Source of the DNA: CAXRDE01 sp964229355
GTDB lineage: Bacteria > Cyanobacteriota > Sericytochromatia > UBA7694
DNA: 64,000 nt
NCBI GenBank assembly: GCA_964229355.1
Contig: CAXRDE010000021.1
Location: 1 to 64,000, forward strand
Direction of reading: 5' to 3'
Each line of letters begins with the position of its first letter. The first letter of the stretch is position 1. The translations under genes were made by a program, and so were the position numbers. Positions 39,965 through 49,093 of this stretch are shown here, one piece after another. The notes beneath the pieces were generated by a model that was given only the letters and a program-made list of their open reading frames with translations, had not been told where the DNA came from and did not search any database.

Positions 39965-42024
39965 GGGGAATCCATCGGGTAAAAAACACTTTCTAAGGCT
40001 GAGCCCGTATCGTTAATGCTGATGAGTGCCTCAGCCAGTGCCTTGCCGGTGTTTCCATCCCATATCCGTAACGGCACATCGTGATCGCCCAGGGCCACAT
40101 AGGTTGCATTTTCCGAGAGGGCCACCACACGATCTGACAGGTCTTCAGTCCAATGCTCCAGAGATATGGGGGGGTGCGATGATTTGGGCTGAGCGCCTTG
40201 CACTTGCCAGGCTTGTAGCGTGCCTGTGTTATCTAATGTCCAAAAAGCTGAGGCTTCTTTTGAAACCTGGAGGGCATTAAATAGGGCTGTCTGCGAAATA
40301 CGCCCACAGGGCTTGAGGTCTGCCGGTGAGCCCTGCCATACTTCGAGTTGGTTTTCACAACAGGCCACCAGAAGTTGTGATTCGGCTTCCCATTGCATCT
40401 GATCAATCCATTCCAGCTCACAAGGAAACGCTTGCCAGGTTTGCTGTTCGGCATCAAAGATTTTGAGGCAACTGTCGCGGCCGGGGGCTTCAAAGAGAAA
40501 ATAACGTGAAGATAGGGCGGCGCGTAAAATCGCTTGTTCAGGGAGCCTGGCGCTCAATATACGCCAGTTTTGCCCCTGGAGGTCATAGGCTTGAAGGCTT
40601 TGTTTGCCTTTGTGATCAAATTGTGCAATCCAGCCGCGTGCAGATGCGACCCATTGGCTGAGAGCGCCGTTGTCGAGAGCCTTATGCCAGGGGGCTGCGG
40701 GCGGGTTGAGGGGCAAGGCTGAAGCCAGAGCCCCGTCGGGGGTGACAGCGGTTTGTGCATAAAGACTTACATGAGCGCCCTGCAAGGCACTGAATACCCG
40801 TGCGGTAGGGTTTAAGGTGGGTACAATGCTTTCAATAGCCTGGGAAACAGTGATGAACCCCTGTGGTCCTTCAATATGGTCGGGGTGAAGGCGGAGAAGA
40901 TAGAGGCTTCCCTTTTGTCCACCGCCTACGGCCAGGGTGTGTTGATCCAGAAAACAGAGGCTTTCTACCCAACCGCCTTCGCCTTTGAGACTTGGGGCCA
41001 ACTTGAAAGTGTCTCCGCTGGCGCTGGGCCAGAGTCCACTGGCATTTTGACGGTGTTGATCTGCCACCCAAAACTCGGGTAATTCAGCCTCTGCTAAAGC
41101 TTGCTGAGCGGCTGCCAGTGACCAAAAAATGGGCCATGAGGCAAAGCGCTCTGTGTAACTCATCGCCTGGTGATGGGTAATCTTGCCCTGCTGAGAAAAG
41201 TCGGTGACAAACACACTGTCGCCAGAAGCCCATAAGAGGCGCGAGGACTGTACTGAAAAGGCCAGCGGTCGCCCGTAGTACGTTTGGGGTGTGTTTTCGG
41301 GTTGGTGTAAATCATGCACCTGTCTATCGTGCACCAGATAGCGGCCCTTGGGACTTAAAAAAAAGGCGGCCTCTTGTGTTTGGGGTAACGCTTGTAGAGC
41401 CTGGGGGGTGTTGAGCGCGGTCCATGAGGTATCGTGCTGAAGAGGGAGAGGGGCCCGAAAGACCTGCCATTGTTGGGGGTAGCGCAAGGCCAGGTACAGT
41501 TTTGAGTCGGACTCAACTCCGTGAGCTTGTACTGTGGTTGTCAGTGAAAAAGGCAGGGCCTCCTGGGGCTGCCAGGACGTTTCAAGGTCAGTGGTTACAT
41601 CGCGATAAAACAAACCTGCTGTGGTGAGGACGATCAGTTGATGATCGTGCGGAATCATGGCTAGTGCCTGGCTGTGATCCGGTAAGGGTAGCGGACAGGG
41701 GTGAAAGGTGGGGGCTTTTGAGGGGGGTTGTGTTAGCAGGTAATAGCCCACCTGGCCCTGGGCATCCATGCACCACAGTCGATAAGGCGTACATTGGCAC
41801 CAGTGCGCACTGTGCAGGGCATCAAGATCCGCATCAAGGGTAAAGCTCTGGATTTCGGCGGGGGTGCCCTGGCCCTGCAAAGCGGACACGTCCCAGACGT
41901 TTAAAATCTCTTGCTCGTCGCTACTGACCAGGAGATGAGGACTTAAGGGTGTGGGGGGAATGAGCAGGCGTAGGGGGGCGCTGTGCCCTTGTGCTGGGTG
42001 GAAATTGGGGTGCTTTTGTGTCAT
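39961..42024 (-). CDS. WD40/quinoprotein-like beta-propeller protein
   Basis: 687 residues from ATG 42024; a longer frame to 42108 would begin upstream of a candidate -10 at 42058-42063. The sequence is Trp- and Gln-rich and beta-rich, with WD40-like ends in the first and last parts (ILNVWDVSALQG near the start; LQAWQVQG and PLRIWDGNTGKALAEAL near the end). The middle blades are poorly conserved. No signal peptide, so a cytoplasmic propeller scaffold is likely. It may be two propellers given its length. Partner unknown. Confidence 0.75.
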   Translation of the reverse strand: MTQKHPNFHPAQGHSAPLRLLIPPTPLSPHLLVSSDEQEILNVWDVSALQGQGTPAEIQSFTLDADLDALHSAHWCQCTPYRLWCMDAQGQVGYYLLTQPPSKAPTFHPCPLPLPDHSQALAMIPHDHQLIVLTTAGLFYRDVTTDLETSWQPQEALPFSLTTTVQAHGVESDSKLYLALRYPQQWQVFRAPLPLQHDTSWTALNTPQALQALPQTQEAAFFLSPKGRYLVHDRQVHDLHQPENTPQTYYGRPLAFSVQSSRLLWASGDSVFVTDFSQQGKITHHQAMSYTERFASWPIFWSLAAAQQALAEAELPEFWVADQHRQNASGLWPSASGDTFKLAPSLKGEGGWVESLCFLDQHTLAVGGGQKGSLYLLRLHPDHIEGPQGFITVSQAIESIVPTLNPTARVFSALQGAHVSLYAQTAVTPDGALASALPLNPPAAPWHKALDNGALSQWVASARGWIAQFDHKGKQSLQAYDLQGQNWRILSARLPEQAILRAALSSRYFLFEAPGRDSCLKIFDAEQQTWQAFPCELEWIDQMQWEAESQLLVACCENQLEVWQGSPADLKPCGRISQTALFNALQVSKEASAFWTLDNTGTLQAWQVQGAQPKSSHPPISLEHWTEDLSDRVVALSENATYVALGDHDVPLRIWDGNTGKALAEALISINDTGSALESVFYPMDSP

Positions 42025-42057
42025 TGCAGATAACTTTCTTTCAAAAATGCCAGTTGA

Positions 42058-42063
42058 ATTGTA
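42058..42063 (-). promoter_or_regulatory. candidate -10 for the WD40-like gene
   Basis: TACAAT on the - strand, 33 bases before the ATG at 42024. It decides the start, since the longer frame would begin upstream of it. Confidence 0.45.
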
Positions 42064-42136
42064 GCGAAAATACCAGACATCAGAAAAGAGTGCACGTAAA
42101 ATACCCAATGTTTTTACATGAAACTGGAGAAAATCG

Positions 42137-43264
42137 ATGTCCTCACCTCACCCTCTGACCCCTGCTGCTCGCGCTGGCGAAAAAATCCGTTTGGGAATTC
42201 TTTTTGGCGGACGCTCTGCCGAGCATGAAGTCTCGTTGCAGTCGGCACGCAATGTGCTCGAAGCCTTAGACAAAGATCGCTACGATGTGACCCTCATTGG
42301 CATTGACCGCGATGGCCGTTGGTACCACGACCAACAAGCCCAGTGGTTATTGGGGCAGCACAATGATGAGCTCAAGAAACTGAATTCAGCAACCCCTTTG
42401 CTTTTACAGCCCGGCTCCACGGCGTCTCAGTTGGTGACTGCAGACCATCCACTGCCGGCTTTAGATGTGGTGTTTCCTGTGTTGCATGGTACCTATGGCG
42501 AAGATGGGGCAGTCCAGGGCTTGTTACGCATGGCGGGGATTCCTTTTGTGGGCAGCGGTATTTTAGGCTCCGCTGCGGGCATGGATAAAGATCTTATGAA
42601 GCGCTTACTGGTGCAGGCAGATATTCCCACTGCGCCCTGGGTCAGCTGTCGCAGTTGGGAGCAGGCACAATTTACTGCAGACTATGTGGCCTCTCAACTC
42701 GGAGATTATCCCTGGTTTGTCAAGCCTGCCAATCTGGGTTCTTCGGTGGGGATTCATAAAATTAAAGGCCCCGAAGATTTTGCGGCAGCCGTACAAGACG
42801 CCTTTCGCTATGATCATAAAATTCTCGTGGAAAAGGGACTGGATTGCCGTGAGATCGAGTGTGCGGTATTGGGGAACGAGGCCCCTCAGGTGTCTGTGCC
42901 TGGAGAAATTAAAGTGCAGGCGGAATTCTACTCGTATGAAGCCAAATACATTGATGCTGAAGGGGCGACCTTACATATTCCAGCCTCACTTCATCCTGAA
43001 CTGATTGAAAAGATTCAAGCCATGGCCTTGAAAACCTTTCAGGTGCTCGAAGCGGAAGGTCTGGCTCGCGTGGACTGTTTTTTGACCCCTGACGGTGAGG
43101 TGTTTATGAACGAAATCAATACCTTGCCCGGTTTCACCCGCATTTCCATGTATCCCAAACTCTGGGAAGCCAGCGGTATCGGCTACCGTGAATTGTTAGA
43201 CCGTCTGATCGATTTGGCGTTGCAACGGGCCCAGCGGGAGCGGGAGCTGAAAACCAGTTTTTAG
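42137..43264 (+). CDS. ddl: D-alanine--D-alanine ligase
   Basis: 375 residues. GGAG is 7 bases before the ATG. N-terminal GGRSAEHEVSLQSARNVLEAL, the FPVLHGTYGEDGAVQGLLRM segment, ATP-grasp parts (FVKPANLGSSVGIHKIK) and the C-terminal FMNEINTLPGFTRISMYPKLW are all diagnostic. It joins two D-Ala for peptidoglycan precursors; the Ddl form here (long, with the omega-loop SxGxHK-type region) is of the VanA/DdlA-like large class, though no vancomycin-resistance context exists. Not in a mur cluster. Its stop overlaps the convergent gene (TTAG). Confidence 0.97.
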   Translation: MSSPHPLTPAARAGEKIRLGILFGGRSAEHEVSLQSARNVLEALDKDRYDVTLIGIDRDGRWYHDQQAQWLLGQHNDELKKLNSATPLLLQPGSTASQLVTADHPLPALDVVFPVLHGTYGEDGAVQGLLRMAGIPFVGSGILGSAAGMDKDLMKRLLVQADIPTAPWVSCRSWEQAQFTADYVASQLGDYPWFVKPANLGSSVGIHKIKGPEDFAAAVQDAFRYDHKILVEKGLDCREIECAVLGNEAPQVSVPGEIKVQAEFYSYEAKYIDAEGATLHIPASLHPELIEKIQAMALKTFQVLEAEGLARVDCFLTPDGEVFMNEINTLPGFTRISMYPKLWEASGIGYRELLDRLIDLALQRAQRERELKTSF

Positions 43265-43758
43265 ACAGAACGGGGTTTGCGCCGAATGTAGATGACTTTG
43301 TCTACTTCGGCCACCGTTTGCAGATCGCTGTTCTTGATCGTTACCGTGCGTGTTACATCAAGCCGGGCCTGAGGATCCTGGGTGAAAACCGCATGTACCG
43401 CTTGCAGATCGGCTTCGGTTAAGGTAAACAAGGCACTGACTTTGCCCTGACCCGGGCGTAAAAAGCGAATGCTTGCCGCCTTATCCCAGACAATATAAGC
43501 CTTACCCAGGTTTTGCATATACATGATCATATAAAAAGGGTCCACCATAGCAAAAAGTGAACCCCCAAAATGGGTGCCCACATAATTGCTGTTGTACCAG
43601 TGCAGATCCATGGACACGTGGACCTGACGAAAGTCCCTGCGAATGTAGTCGATGTGAATACCCGCAGCTCGATAGGGCAACCAGAAGTTCATGAGGTCCG
43701 CAAAGTGTTGCGGACGCATACGCGCCGATAAATGACGAAAGGTATTTGCATTTAGCAT
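43261..43758 (-). CDS. DUF4442-type hotdog-fold protein (possible thioesterase)
   Basis: 165 residues from ATG 43758; a TTG at 43782 is possible but lies upstream of a good -10. The pattern YRAAGIHIDYIRRDF, NYVGTHFGGSLFAMVDPFYMIM and DKAASIRFLRPG fits DUF4442, a hotdog family with acyl-CoA thioesterase members. The start codon lies 6 bases after a TATAAT on the same strand, so the mRNA may be leaderless. No CoA ligase or other lipid gene nearby. Confidence 0.82.
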   Translation of the reverse strand: MLNANTFRHLSARMRPQHFADLMNFWLPYRAAGIHIDYIRRDFRQVHVSMDLHWYNSNYVGTHFGGSLFAMVDPFYMIMYMQNLGKAYIVWDKAASIRFLRPGQGKVSALFTLTEADLQAVHAVFTQDPQARLDVTRTVTIKNSDLQTVAEVDKVIYIRRKPRSV

Positions 43759-43764
43759 GGGGCT

Positions 43765-43770
43765 ATTATA
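43765..43770 (-). promoter_or_regulatory. -10 directly upstream of the DUF4442 start (leaderless candidate)
   Basis: TATAAT, preceded by TGGT, ends 6 bases before the ATG at 43758. Transcription would then start at or next to the A of the ATG. Confidence 0.5.
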
Positions 43771-43801
43771 ACCAGAACACAAGTTCTCCGTGGATTTTCG
43801 C

Positions 43802-43807
43802 TATAAT
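43802..43807 (+). promoter_or_regulatory. -10 for the NlpC/P60-like gene
   Basis: TATAAT 42 bases before ATG 43850. Together with the divergent -10 at 43765-43770 it makes a back-to-back promoter pair about 31 bases apart. Confidence 0.5.
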
Positions 43808-43849
43808 AAAGCCATCAGGCTCAACATGTCACAAAATAAAGGTGAATCT

Positions 43850-45226
43850 ATGCAAATTCGTCCCTCAACCCCGACCTCTTCATCTCAACCCCCCGCAAAG
43901 GATCCTGTGATCGGTACCTATGATGAAGGTTTGACCGATCTGGCTGATAAAGTCTCCTTACAGGCCAAAGGGCGTTTTCAGACCGGTACAGAGGCCACTG
44001 ACTTTGCCCGGCGACAGGCGGGAGCTGAACTGGTGGTGGAAAGCCGAGAAGCTGACGGTAAACTGGGCTATGACGTCTACAGTGTGACCATCCACGATAA
44101 AGGCCAGTCTTTAAAAAGCGCTGCTGAAATGAAGCATTTGCAATTGTTTGATAAACCCCTTCAAAGCCTGGAGCAAAGCTCTGGCAAAGCCACATCTCGC
44201 GCCTTTTTTGTCACCGAAGATGGGGTGCCGCAGGCAGATATTTACAATGCCCAGTTCGATCGCACCACCTATGACAAAATGCGCGAAACCCTTGGGCTTG
44301 ACGAGAACCAACGCTGGTTTGGTCTGGTTGACAAGTATATGTCAGCGCCTTCACCGGCGGACGCCCTGCCCGATATCCAGCGGGCAGAAATTCAGGATAT
44401 GAAAGGCAAATTGTCTGCCGGGGATATTGTCATGACCGGCAATAATGGTTCCTTTATTCACGCGATTGTCTATGTGGGCAAAGATCCTGAGCTGCAGGCC
44501 CAACTGGAACAAAAATGGGGCCTGGCGGCAGGGGCTTTAAAAGACGAAGGCTTAATTATTCATTCGCTGGCGGTGGATAAAGATGCCAACGGGCGCAAAG
44601 CCGCGGGCACGGGGGTTGTGCTCGACACCATGGAAAGTTACTTAGAGCGCCATCCACGGGACACCATGATTGCGGTAGAGGTGAAAGGGGCCACAGCGGC
44701 TGACCGCAAGGCCGTTATTGCGGAGGGAAAAGCCATGGTGGGACGCCCTTATGACAATGGTTTTAATACCTTTGACGATAAAAATATCTACTGTACGGAA
44801 TTTGTGTACAAAGCCTGGATGAAAGCTCCAGACACAAATACCGAATTTACCACGCAATTGCACCCATTGGTGCCCCAAACCTCGGCTCCTGTATCGGGAT
44901 TTTTGTTTGACAAGCTGCCCAGCAGCTTACAAACCCTGATGAAAGATGACGGATATTTGTATCAGGAAATGATCATGACCGATGGCTTAATCACCAGTCC
45001 TGCAGTGGACATTAAATGGGCCAATCAACATGCAGATCAGTCTGAGTTTTTTCAAAAGCATGAACGCTGGGCTGAGGGGATGGAGGGCAAGGTGTCTCAA
45101 GGCTACAAAAATCTACTCAAAGAACACTTACCTGAACAAGCCAGTCGCTCTCACACCATTATCGATAAAATTCAAGCGCAGTCTGCAGCGACCCGTGAGC
45201 GTATGAGCGCTACTGAGACCCGATGA
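43850..45226 (+). CDS. permuted NlpC/P60 (YiiX-like) cysteine hydrolase-like protein
   Basis: 458 residues from ATG 43850 (AGGTG 5 bases upstream); the frame runs further up but into the promoter. The permuted papain-like core is at ~190-325: His204 (GSFIHAIVYVGK) comes before Cys315 (IYCTEFVYKAW), the order known from YiiX/YaeF-type NlpC/P60 proteins. GDIVMTGNNG and GRPYDNGFN also fit. The group hydrolyses amides or thioesters of lipids or peptides. There is no signal peptide; N-terminal ~60 residues are disordered, Ser/Pro/Gln-rich. The C-terminal 130 residues are helical and unassigned. It overlaps the next gene as ATGA. Confidence 0.78.
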   Translation: MQIRPSTPTSSSQPPAKDPVIGTYDEGLTDLADKVSLQAKGRFQTGTEATDFARRQAGAELVVESREADGKLGYDVYSVTIHDKGQSLKSAAEMKHLQLFDKPLQSLEQSSGKATSRAFFVTEDGVPQADIYNAQFDRTTYDKMRETLGLDENQRWFGLVDKYMSAPSPADALPDIQRAEIQDMKGKLSAGDIVMTGNNGSFIHAIVYVGKDPELQAQLEQKWGLAAGALKDEGLIIHSLAVDKDANGRKAAGTGVVLDTMESYLERHPRDTMIAVEVKGATAADRKAVIAEGKAMVGRPYDNGFNTFDDKNIYCTEFVYKAWMKAPDTNTEFTTQLHPLVPQTSAPVSGFLFDKLPSSLQTLMKDDGYLYQEMIMTDGLITSPAVDIKWANQHADQSEFFQKHERWAEGMEGKVSQGYKNLLKEHLPEQASRSHTIIDKIQAQSAATRERMSATETR

Positions 45227-46575
45227 CTTCGACGGTATTGCCCATACTTGCACAATGTGATGTGTTGGTCGTCGGTGGCGGGTCTGCCGGTGCGGCAGCG
45301 GCCATTGCCGCAGCTCGTGCGGGGGCTAAAACCCTGCTGATTGAATACCAGAGCTTTTTGGGGGGAACCTCAACGGCAGCGCTGGTGGCCCCCATGATGG
45401 CTAACCATTTGAAAAAAGAACCCCTTAACCAGGGGATTTATTTAGAGGTGCTGCAAGCGCTCTTAAAAACTGGCGATGCTGCCATGTACAAAGATGGCAA
45501 CATGGGCTGGTTTAATCCCGAAGCCTTGAAATGGGTGCTGGAGTTTAAGGCTGTGGAGGCGGGCGTGGAGTTATGGTATAACGTGGTGCTGTCTGACGCT
45601 TATTTTGCCCAGGAGCCTGGGCAGCTCAGTGGGGCCATTGTAGAGACCAAGAGTGGACGCGGCATCATTGTTGCCGGGGTCTGTATCGATGCCTCCGGCG
45701 ATGCCGATCTGGCTTACCATGCGGGCGTACCCATGGAGCAGGGCCGTGGCGAAAACCATGAGAATCAGCCCATGGCCTTGCGTTTTAATCTGGGCAACGT
45801 GGATTTACAGAAAGCCCAGCAATATTTTCACAGTCTGGGTGACTTTGAATGGACCGACAACCCTGTGCACCCCGATATTCCCCTGTGGACCACCGCGGCG
45901 ACCTGGGACAAGGATTGGCCTTTAAGCCCTGTTTTTCGAGCGGCAGTGGCTGCGGGCGACCTGGATGAAGACGATGCCGCTTATTTTCAAATTTTCACCT
46001 TGCCCGGTCGTCCTGGAGAAGTCACCTTCAACTGCCCCCGTTTAGATCACCTCAAGCATGCCATGGATTTTCGCGAGCGGAACCAGGCCCTCTTGGAAGG
46101 CAAACGCCGCATTGTTCGGCTTTGGCATTTCTGTCAAAAGTACCTGCCGGGCTTTGAACGCAGTTACGTGGTGCAAATTGCGCCCATGTTGGGCATTCGT
46201 GAGTCTCGTCGCATTGTGGGAGAGTACGTGCTGACCTCAGCGGATTTTTTTGCCGCCCGTAAATTTGACGATGTGGTGGCCCGTAACAATTACCCCATTG
46301 ATATTCACTCCCGTGATGCCAACGGCGGCTTACACCACATGAAGGCAGGAGACTATCACGACATCCCCTATCGCTGTCTGGTACCCCTGCAGGTGGACAA
46401 TTTGTTGGTGGCAGGCCGTGCGCTTTCCGCTGATTTTGCGGCCCAGGGGGCCGTGCGCATTATTCCCAATTGTTATGCCATGGGCGAGGCTGCAGGCACT
46501 GCGGCGGCCTTTTCAGTGCGTACAAAAACGCCGGTTCGTGCACTAGAATATCAAAAAATAAGCAAATCTTTTTAA
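45223..46575 (+). CDS. FAD-dependent oxidoreductase (FAD_oxidored type)
   Basis: 450 residues. The N terminus has the dinucleotide-binding motif CDVLVVGGGSAGAAAAIAAARAG with LLIEYQSFLGGTSTAAL, and the C terminus the second FAD contact (NLLVAGRALSADFAAQGAVR, then MGEAAGTAAAF). This is the PF12831-like group with many FAD-dependent dehydrogenases of unknown substrate, often bound to membrane or sugar modification. No signal peptide. The ATG overlaps the NlpC/P60-like stop (ATGA), so the two are coupled. Confidence 0.9.
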   Translation: MTSTVLPILAQCDVLVVGGGSAGAAAAIAAARAGAKTLLIEYQSFLGGTSTAALVAPMMANHLKKEPLNQGIYLEVLQALLKTGDAAMYKDGNMGWFNPEALKWVLEFKAVEAGVELWYNVVLSDAYFAQEPGQLSGAIVETKSGRGIIVAGVCIDASGDADLAYHAGVPMEQGRGENHENQPMALRFNLGNVDLQKAQQYFHSLGDFEWTDNPVHPDIPLWTTAATWDKDWPLSPVFRAAVAAGDLDEDDAAYFQIFTLPGRPGEVTFNCPRLDHLKHAMDFRERNQALLEGKRRIVRLWHFCQKYLPGFERSYVVQIAPMLGIRESRRIVGEYVLTSADFFAARKFDDVVARNNYPIDIHSRDANGGLHHMKAGDYHDIPYRCLVPLQVDNLLVAGRALSADFAAQGAVRIIPNCYAMGEAAGTAAAFSVRTKTPVRALEYQKISKSF

Positions 46576-46583
46576 ATATACTC

Positions 46584-46589
46584 TATAAT
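46584..46589 (+). promoter_or_regulatory. -10 for the 194-residue protein gene
   Basis: TATAAT 37 bases before the ATG at 46627. No strong -35 at 17 bases. Confidence 0.45.
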
Positions 46590-46626
46590 AAAAGTAAATC
46601 ATTTCGCAAAGCAAAGGATACCCACC

Positions 46627-47211
46627 ATGTCTTCCATTTCAAATCAGGCTTCTTTACCCGCGGTTCCACTCTCTTCATTGGGGCAGAGCAAGCCCCAGCA
46701 ACCCATGGTGGTCACCGTAGACGGCAAGCCCATGCAAGGCACCATACATGAGCTGAAGCCAGGGGTTTCTGTGGAGCAGGCCATGGAAGCCGGTAAGCGG
46801 GATGGCGCAGACCAACTGTATGTTCAGTCCCAGGGTAAAAATTATGTGGTTCAGGGCGATGCGCTGGAAATCAAAGGCCTGAAAAAAGGCGAAAATTTCA
46901 CCCAAATTTTTATTGGCGATGCGCCCTTACGCGCTGAAATTGTGGGCGTTGATAACGAAGCCAACACCATGAAAGAAGGCGCCTGGAATTTAGGCACCAA
47001 AATTGGTGTGGGGGGCATGGTGGGATCCCTTGCGCTGGGCATCATTGGCACGGCTTTAGAAAAAGGCCCTGATGCGGGGGGCTCAGCGATGGCTGGCATG
47101 GCCTTTACGCTGATTTCTGCGGGTGTTGCCGGTATCTCGGCAGTGGGTGGAGCGACCCTGGGTGCGATTCGGGGTAATGACGCTGGCTTACAAGGCCTGA
47201 TTCAAGAGTAA
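46627..47211 (+). CDS. hypothetical protein with two C-terminal membrane helices
   Basis: 194 residues; AAAGGA 8 bases before the ATG. The first ~25 residues are Ser/Pro/Gln-rich, then a globular-looking ~85 residues (VVTVDGKPMQGTIHELKPG, GADQLYVQSQGKNYVVQG), and two Gly-rich membrane helices at ~125-145 (GVGGMVGSLALGIIGTAL) and ~155-180 (MAGMAFTLISAGVAGISAVG). No known family. The next gene starts at its stop (TAATG). Confidence 0.68.
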   Translation: MSSISNQASLPAVPLSSLGQSKPQQPMVVTVDGKPMQGTIHELKPGVSVEQAMEAGKRDGADQLYVQSQGKNYVVQGDALEIKGLKKGENFTQIFIGDAPLRAEIVGVDNEANTMKEGAWNLGTKIGVGGMVGSLALGIIGTALEKGPDAGGSAMAGMAFTLISAGVAGISAVGGATLGAIRGNDAGLQGLIQE

Positions 47212-47732
47212 TGCAAACACACATCCTGAGGCTCGCTGTGGCGGGCCTCTTTTTATGGCATACAGCACCGGGATTTGCGCAAAGCGTTACCACGCCGCCG
47301 GCACAACAGTCTCGCATCAGCAATAAATCCTCAGACTACGACACGGGAATGATTTCTGTGCCCAGTAGTTTTTCCGTCAAAACCACCAGCGCTCGTTTGA
47401 TCGACATTATCCGCCGCGAAAAGCTGACGGTCTTTGCAGATATTGATCACCAGGCCAATGCGCAGCAAGTCAAATTGGCGTTGCGTCCCACCCGTGTGAT
47501 TCTCTTTGGCAACCCACTGGCGGGTACGCGGCTCATGCATGAAAACCAGACCATAGGTATGGATTTGCCCCTTAAGTTTTTGGTGTGGGAAGCCATTGAC
47601 CATCAGGTGTATATTTCCTGGAACAATCCCTATTACCTGGCCAAACGTCACGGCTTGCCCCCGCAATTAGAACTGTTGAGCAAAATGAGTAACCAGCTTT
47701 ATTCTCTCGCGGAACGGGCCGCTAAGAAGTAG
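47211..47732 (+). CDS. secreted DUF302-domain protein
   Basis: 173 residues with a signal peptide (about 23 residues, ending GFAQS). The mature part shows the DUF302 pattern: SVKTTSARLIDIIRREKLTVFADIDHQANAQQV, then LRPTRVILFGNPLAGTRLMHENQTIGMDLPLKFLVWE (fragments of the family consensus). Function of the domain is not known, although some members are periplasmic. Its start codon shares one base with the upstream stop. The last 11 bases overlap aroA. Confidence 0.85.
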   Translation: MQTHILRLAVAGLFLWHTAPGFAQSVTTPPAQQSRISNKSSDYDTGMISVPSSFSVKTTSARLIDIIRREKLTVFADIDHQANAQQVKLALRPTRVILFGNPLAGTRLMHENQTIGMDLPLKFLVWEAIDHQVYISWNNPYYLAKRHGLPPQLELLSKMSNQLYSLAERAAKK

Positions 47733-49035
47733 CTTGTAGACGTTCAAGATCCTTTAAAAAACCGGGATAAGAGATGGCGATACTGTCAGCCCCGATAAGC
47801 TGGTGAGCGCCGCCCTGGGCAATTAAACCTGCGAGCACACCCGTCATTGCAATGCGATGATCATGGTAAGACTGCCACTGGGCAGCTTGCAATGGCTGTG
47901 TGCCCTCAATCGTAAAACCGTCTTCGCGGTTTTCGGTATAGTGTACGCCCATGGCTTGCAAATTGCTATGCATGGCGTCCAGGCGATCGCATTCTTTGAT
48001 GCGGAGTTCTTCGGCCCCCTGAACCCGTGTGGTTCCGCTGGCCTGGGTGGCCAGTAAGGCAATCAGGGGCACTTCGTCTACCAGGGCAGGAATCTCTGTG
48101 GCCTCAATGGTGGTGCCCTGTAAGGGGGCGTAGCGCAGCCATACTTTACCCAGTGGCTCAGCCTGAGGCGCCGTTGTCTCCCAGTGAATCTCCGCGCCCA
48201 TACGCTTTAAAACCTCAAAGAGGCCCGTGCGGGTGGGATTGAGTGAAACCCCTTCGATACAAACCTCACTCCCTGGAATAAGGGCTGCAGCCACCAGCCA
48301 AAAGGCAGCAGAAGAGGGATCGCCCGGGACTTTAAAGTGGCTGGCGGTGAGCTGTTGTTGCGCAGGCAAATGAATGCGCGCTGAGTTCGCTTCGAGGGTC
48401 ACCCCAAAATCGGGTAGCATTTTTTCGGTATGATCGCGGCTCTGAATTAAGCCTTTTAAAGTAATAGCTTCGCGGGTGTAGAACCCTGCTAATAATAGGG
48501 CGCTTTTGACCTGAGCGCTGGCCACCTGAAGGATAGACTCTCCACCCGATAAGGGGCTGGAATCGCTGTTTGAAACACCTGTGATGTATACGGGAGCAAA
48601 GCGCTCCTGATGTAAGCGAAATTGCCCGCCCAATTGCTGAAGGGGTTCGCTGACTCGGGTCATGGGTCGACTGCGCAATGAGGCGTCACCCGTCAGGATT
48701 GTGTCAAAGGGTTGTGCTGCCAAAATACCCATCAATAAGCGCAGGGTAGTGCCTGAATTCCCACAGTCCAGGGGAGCCTCAGGTGATTTAAGGCCCCTGA
48801 GTCCCACGCCGTGTACCTGCATTTGAGAACCTGAGAGGCGTTCAAAGGATACTCCCAGTTTTTCAAGACAGCGTTGGGTAGATTGGACGTCTTCTCCGCT
48901 TGACAGACCCTCAAAAACCGAATTGCCTGTGGCCAGGGCCCCAAAAATAAGGCAACGATGAGAGATGGATTTGTCTCCAGGTACCTGAAGGGTGCCCTGC
49001 AAGGCATGACTGGGCAGGATGGATAAAACGGACAT
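47722..49035 (-). CDS. aroA: 3-phosphoshikimate 1-carboxyvinyltransferase (EPSP synthase)
   Basis: 437 residues, the full family size. PGDKSISHRCLIFGALATG, LDCGNSGTTLRLLMGILAAQ, TGDASLRSRPM, FKVPGDPSSAAFWLVAAAL and ELRIKECDRL are all diagnostic. It catalyses the sixth step of the shikimate pathway. No other aro gene is adjacent, so aromatic biosynthesis is scattered in this genome. The GDASLRSRP pattern looks closer to the class II than to the class I (E. coli) EPSP synthases, which matter for inhibitor sensitivity; this is a weak inference. Confidence 0.97.
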   Translation of the reverse strand: MSVLSILPSHALQGTLQVPGDKSISHRCLIFGALATGNSVFEGLSSGEDVQSTQRCLEKLGVSFERLSGSQMQVHGVGLRGLKSPEAPLDCGNSGTTLRLLMGILAAQPFDTILTGDASLRSRPMTRVSEPLQQLGGQFRLHQERFAPVYITGVSNSDSSPLSGGESILQVASAQVKSALLLAGFYTREAITLKGLIQSRDHTEKMLPDFGVTLEANSARIHLPAQQQLTASHFKVPGDPSSAAFWLVAAALIPGSEVCIEGVSLNPTRTGLFEVLKRMGAEIHWETTAPQAEPLGKVWLRYAPLQGTTIEATEIPALVDEVPLIALLATQASGTTRVQGAEELRIKECDRLDAMHSNLQAMGVHYTENREDGFTIEGTQPLQAAQWQSYHDHRIAMTGVLAGLIAQGGAHQLIGADSIAISYPGFLKDLERLQATS

Positions 49036-49080
49036 GGGCAGGTTCCTTTGTTCTTATGAGCTGCGAATGACTAACACGGG

Positions 49081-49086
49081 TATAAT
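49081..49086 (+). promoter_or_regulatory. -10 just upstream of the first PLD gene (leaderless candidate)
   Basis: TATAAT ends 7 bases before the ATG at 49094, which would put the transcript start at the start codon. No clear -35. Confidence 0.5.
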
Positions 49087-49093
49087 ACCCCAT

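Noticed and set aside
42025..42108. Longer N terminus of the WD40-like protein
   Set aside because: It would begin upstream of a candidate -10 at 42058-42063, and the added residues lack a domain or signal peptide.
42137..43264. ddl as a vancomycin-resistance ligase
   Set aside because: No vanH/vanX neighbours and no sign of the D-Ala-D-Lac specific region that I can read with certainty; ordinary housekeeping Ddl is simpler.
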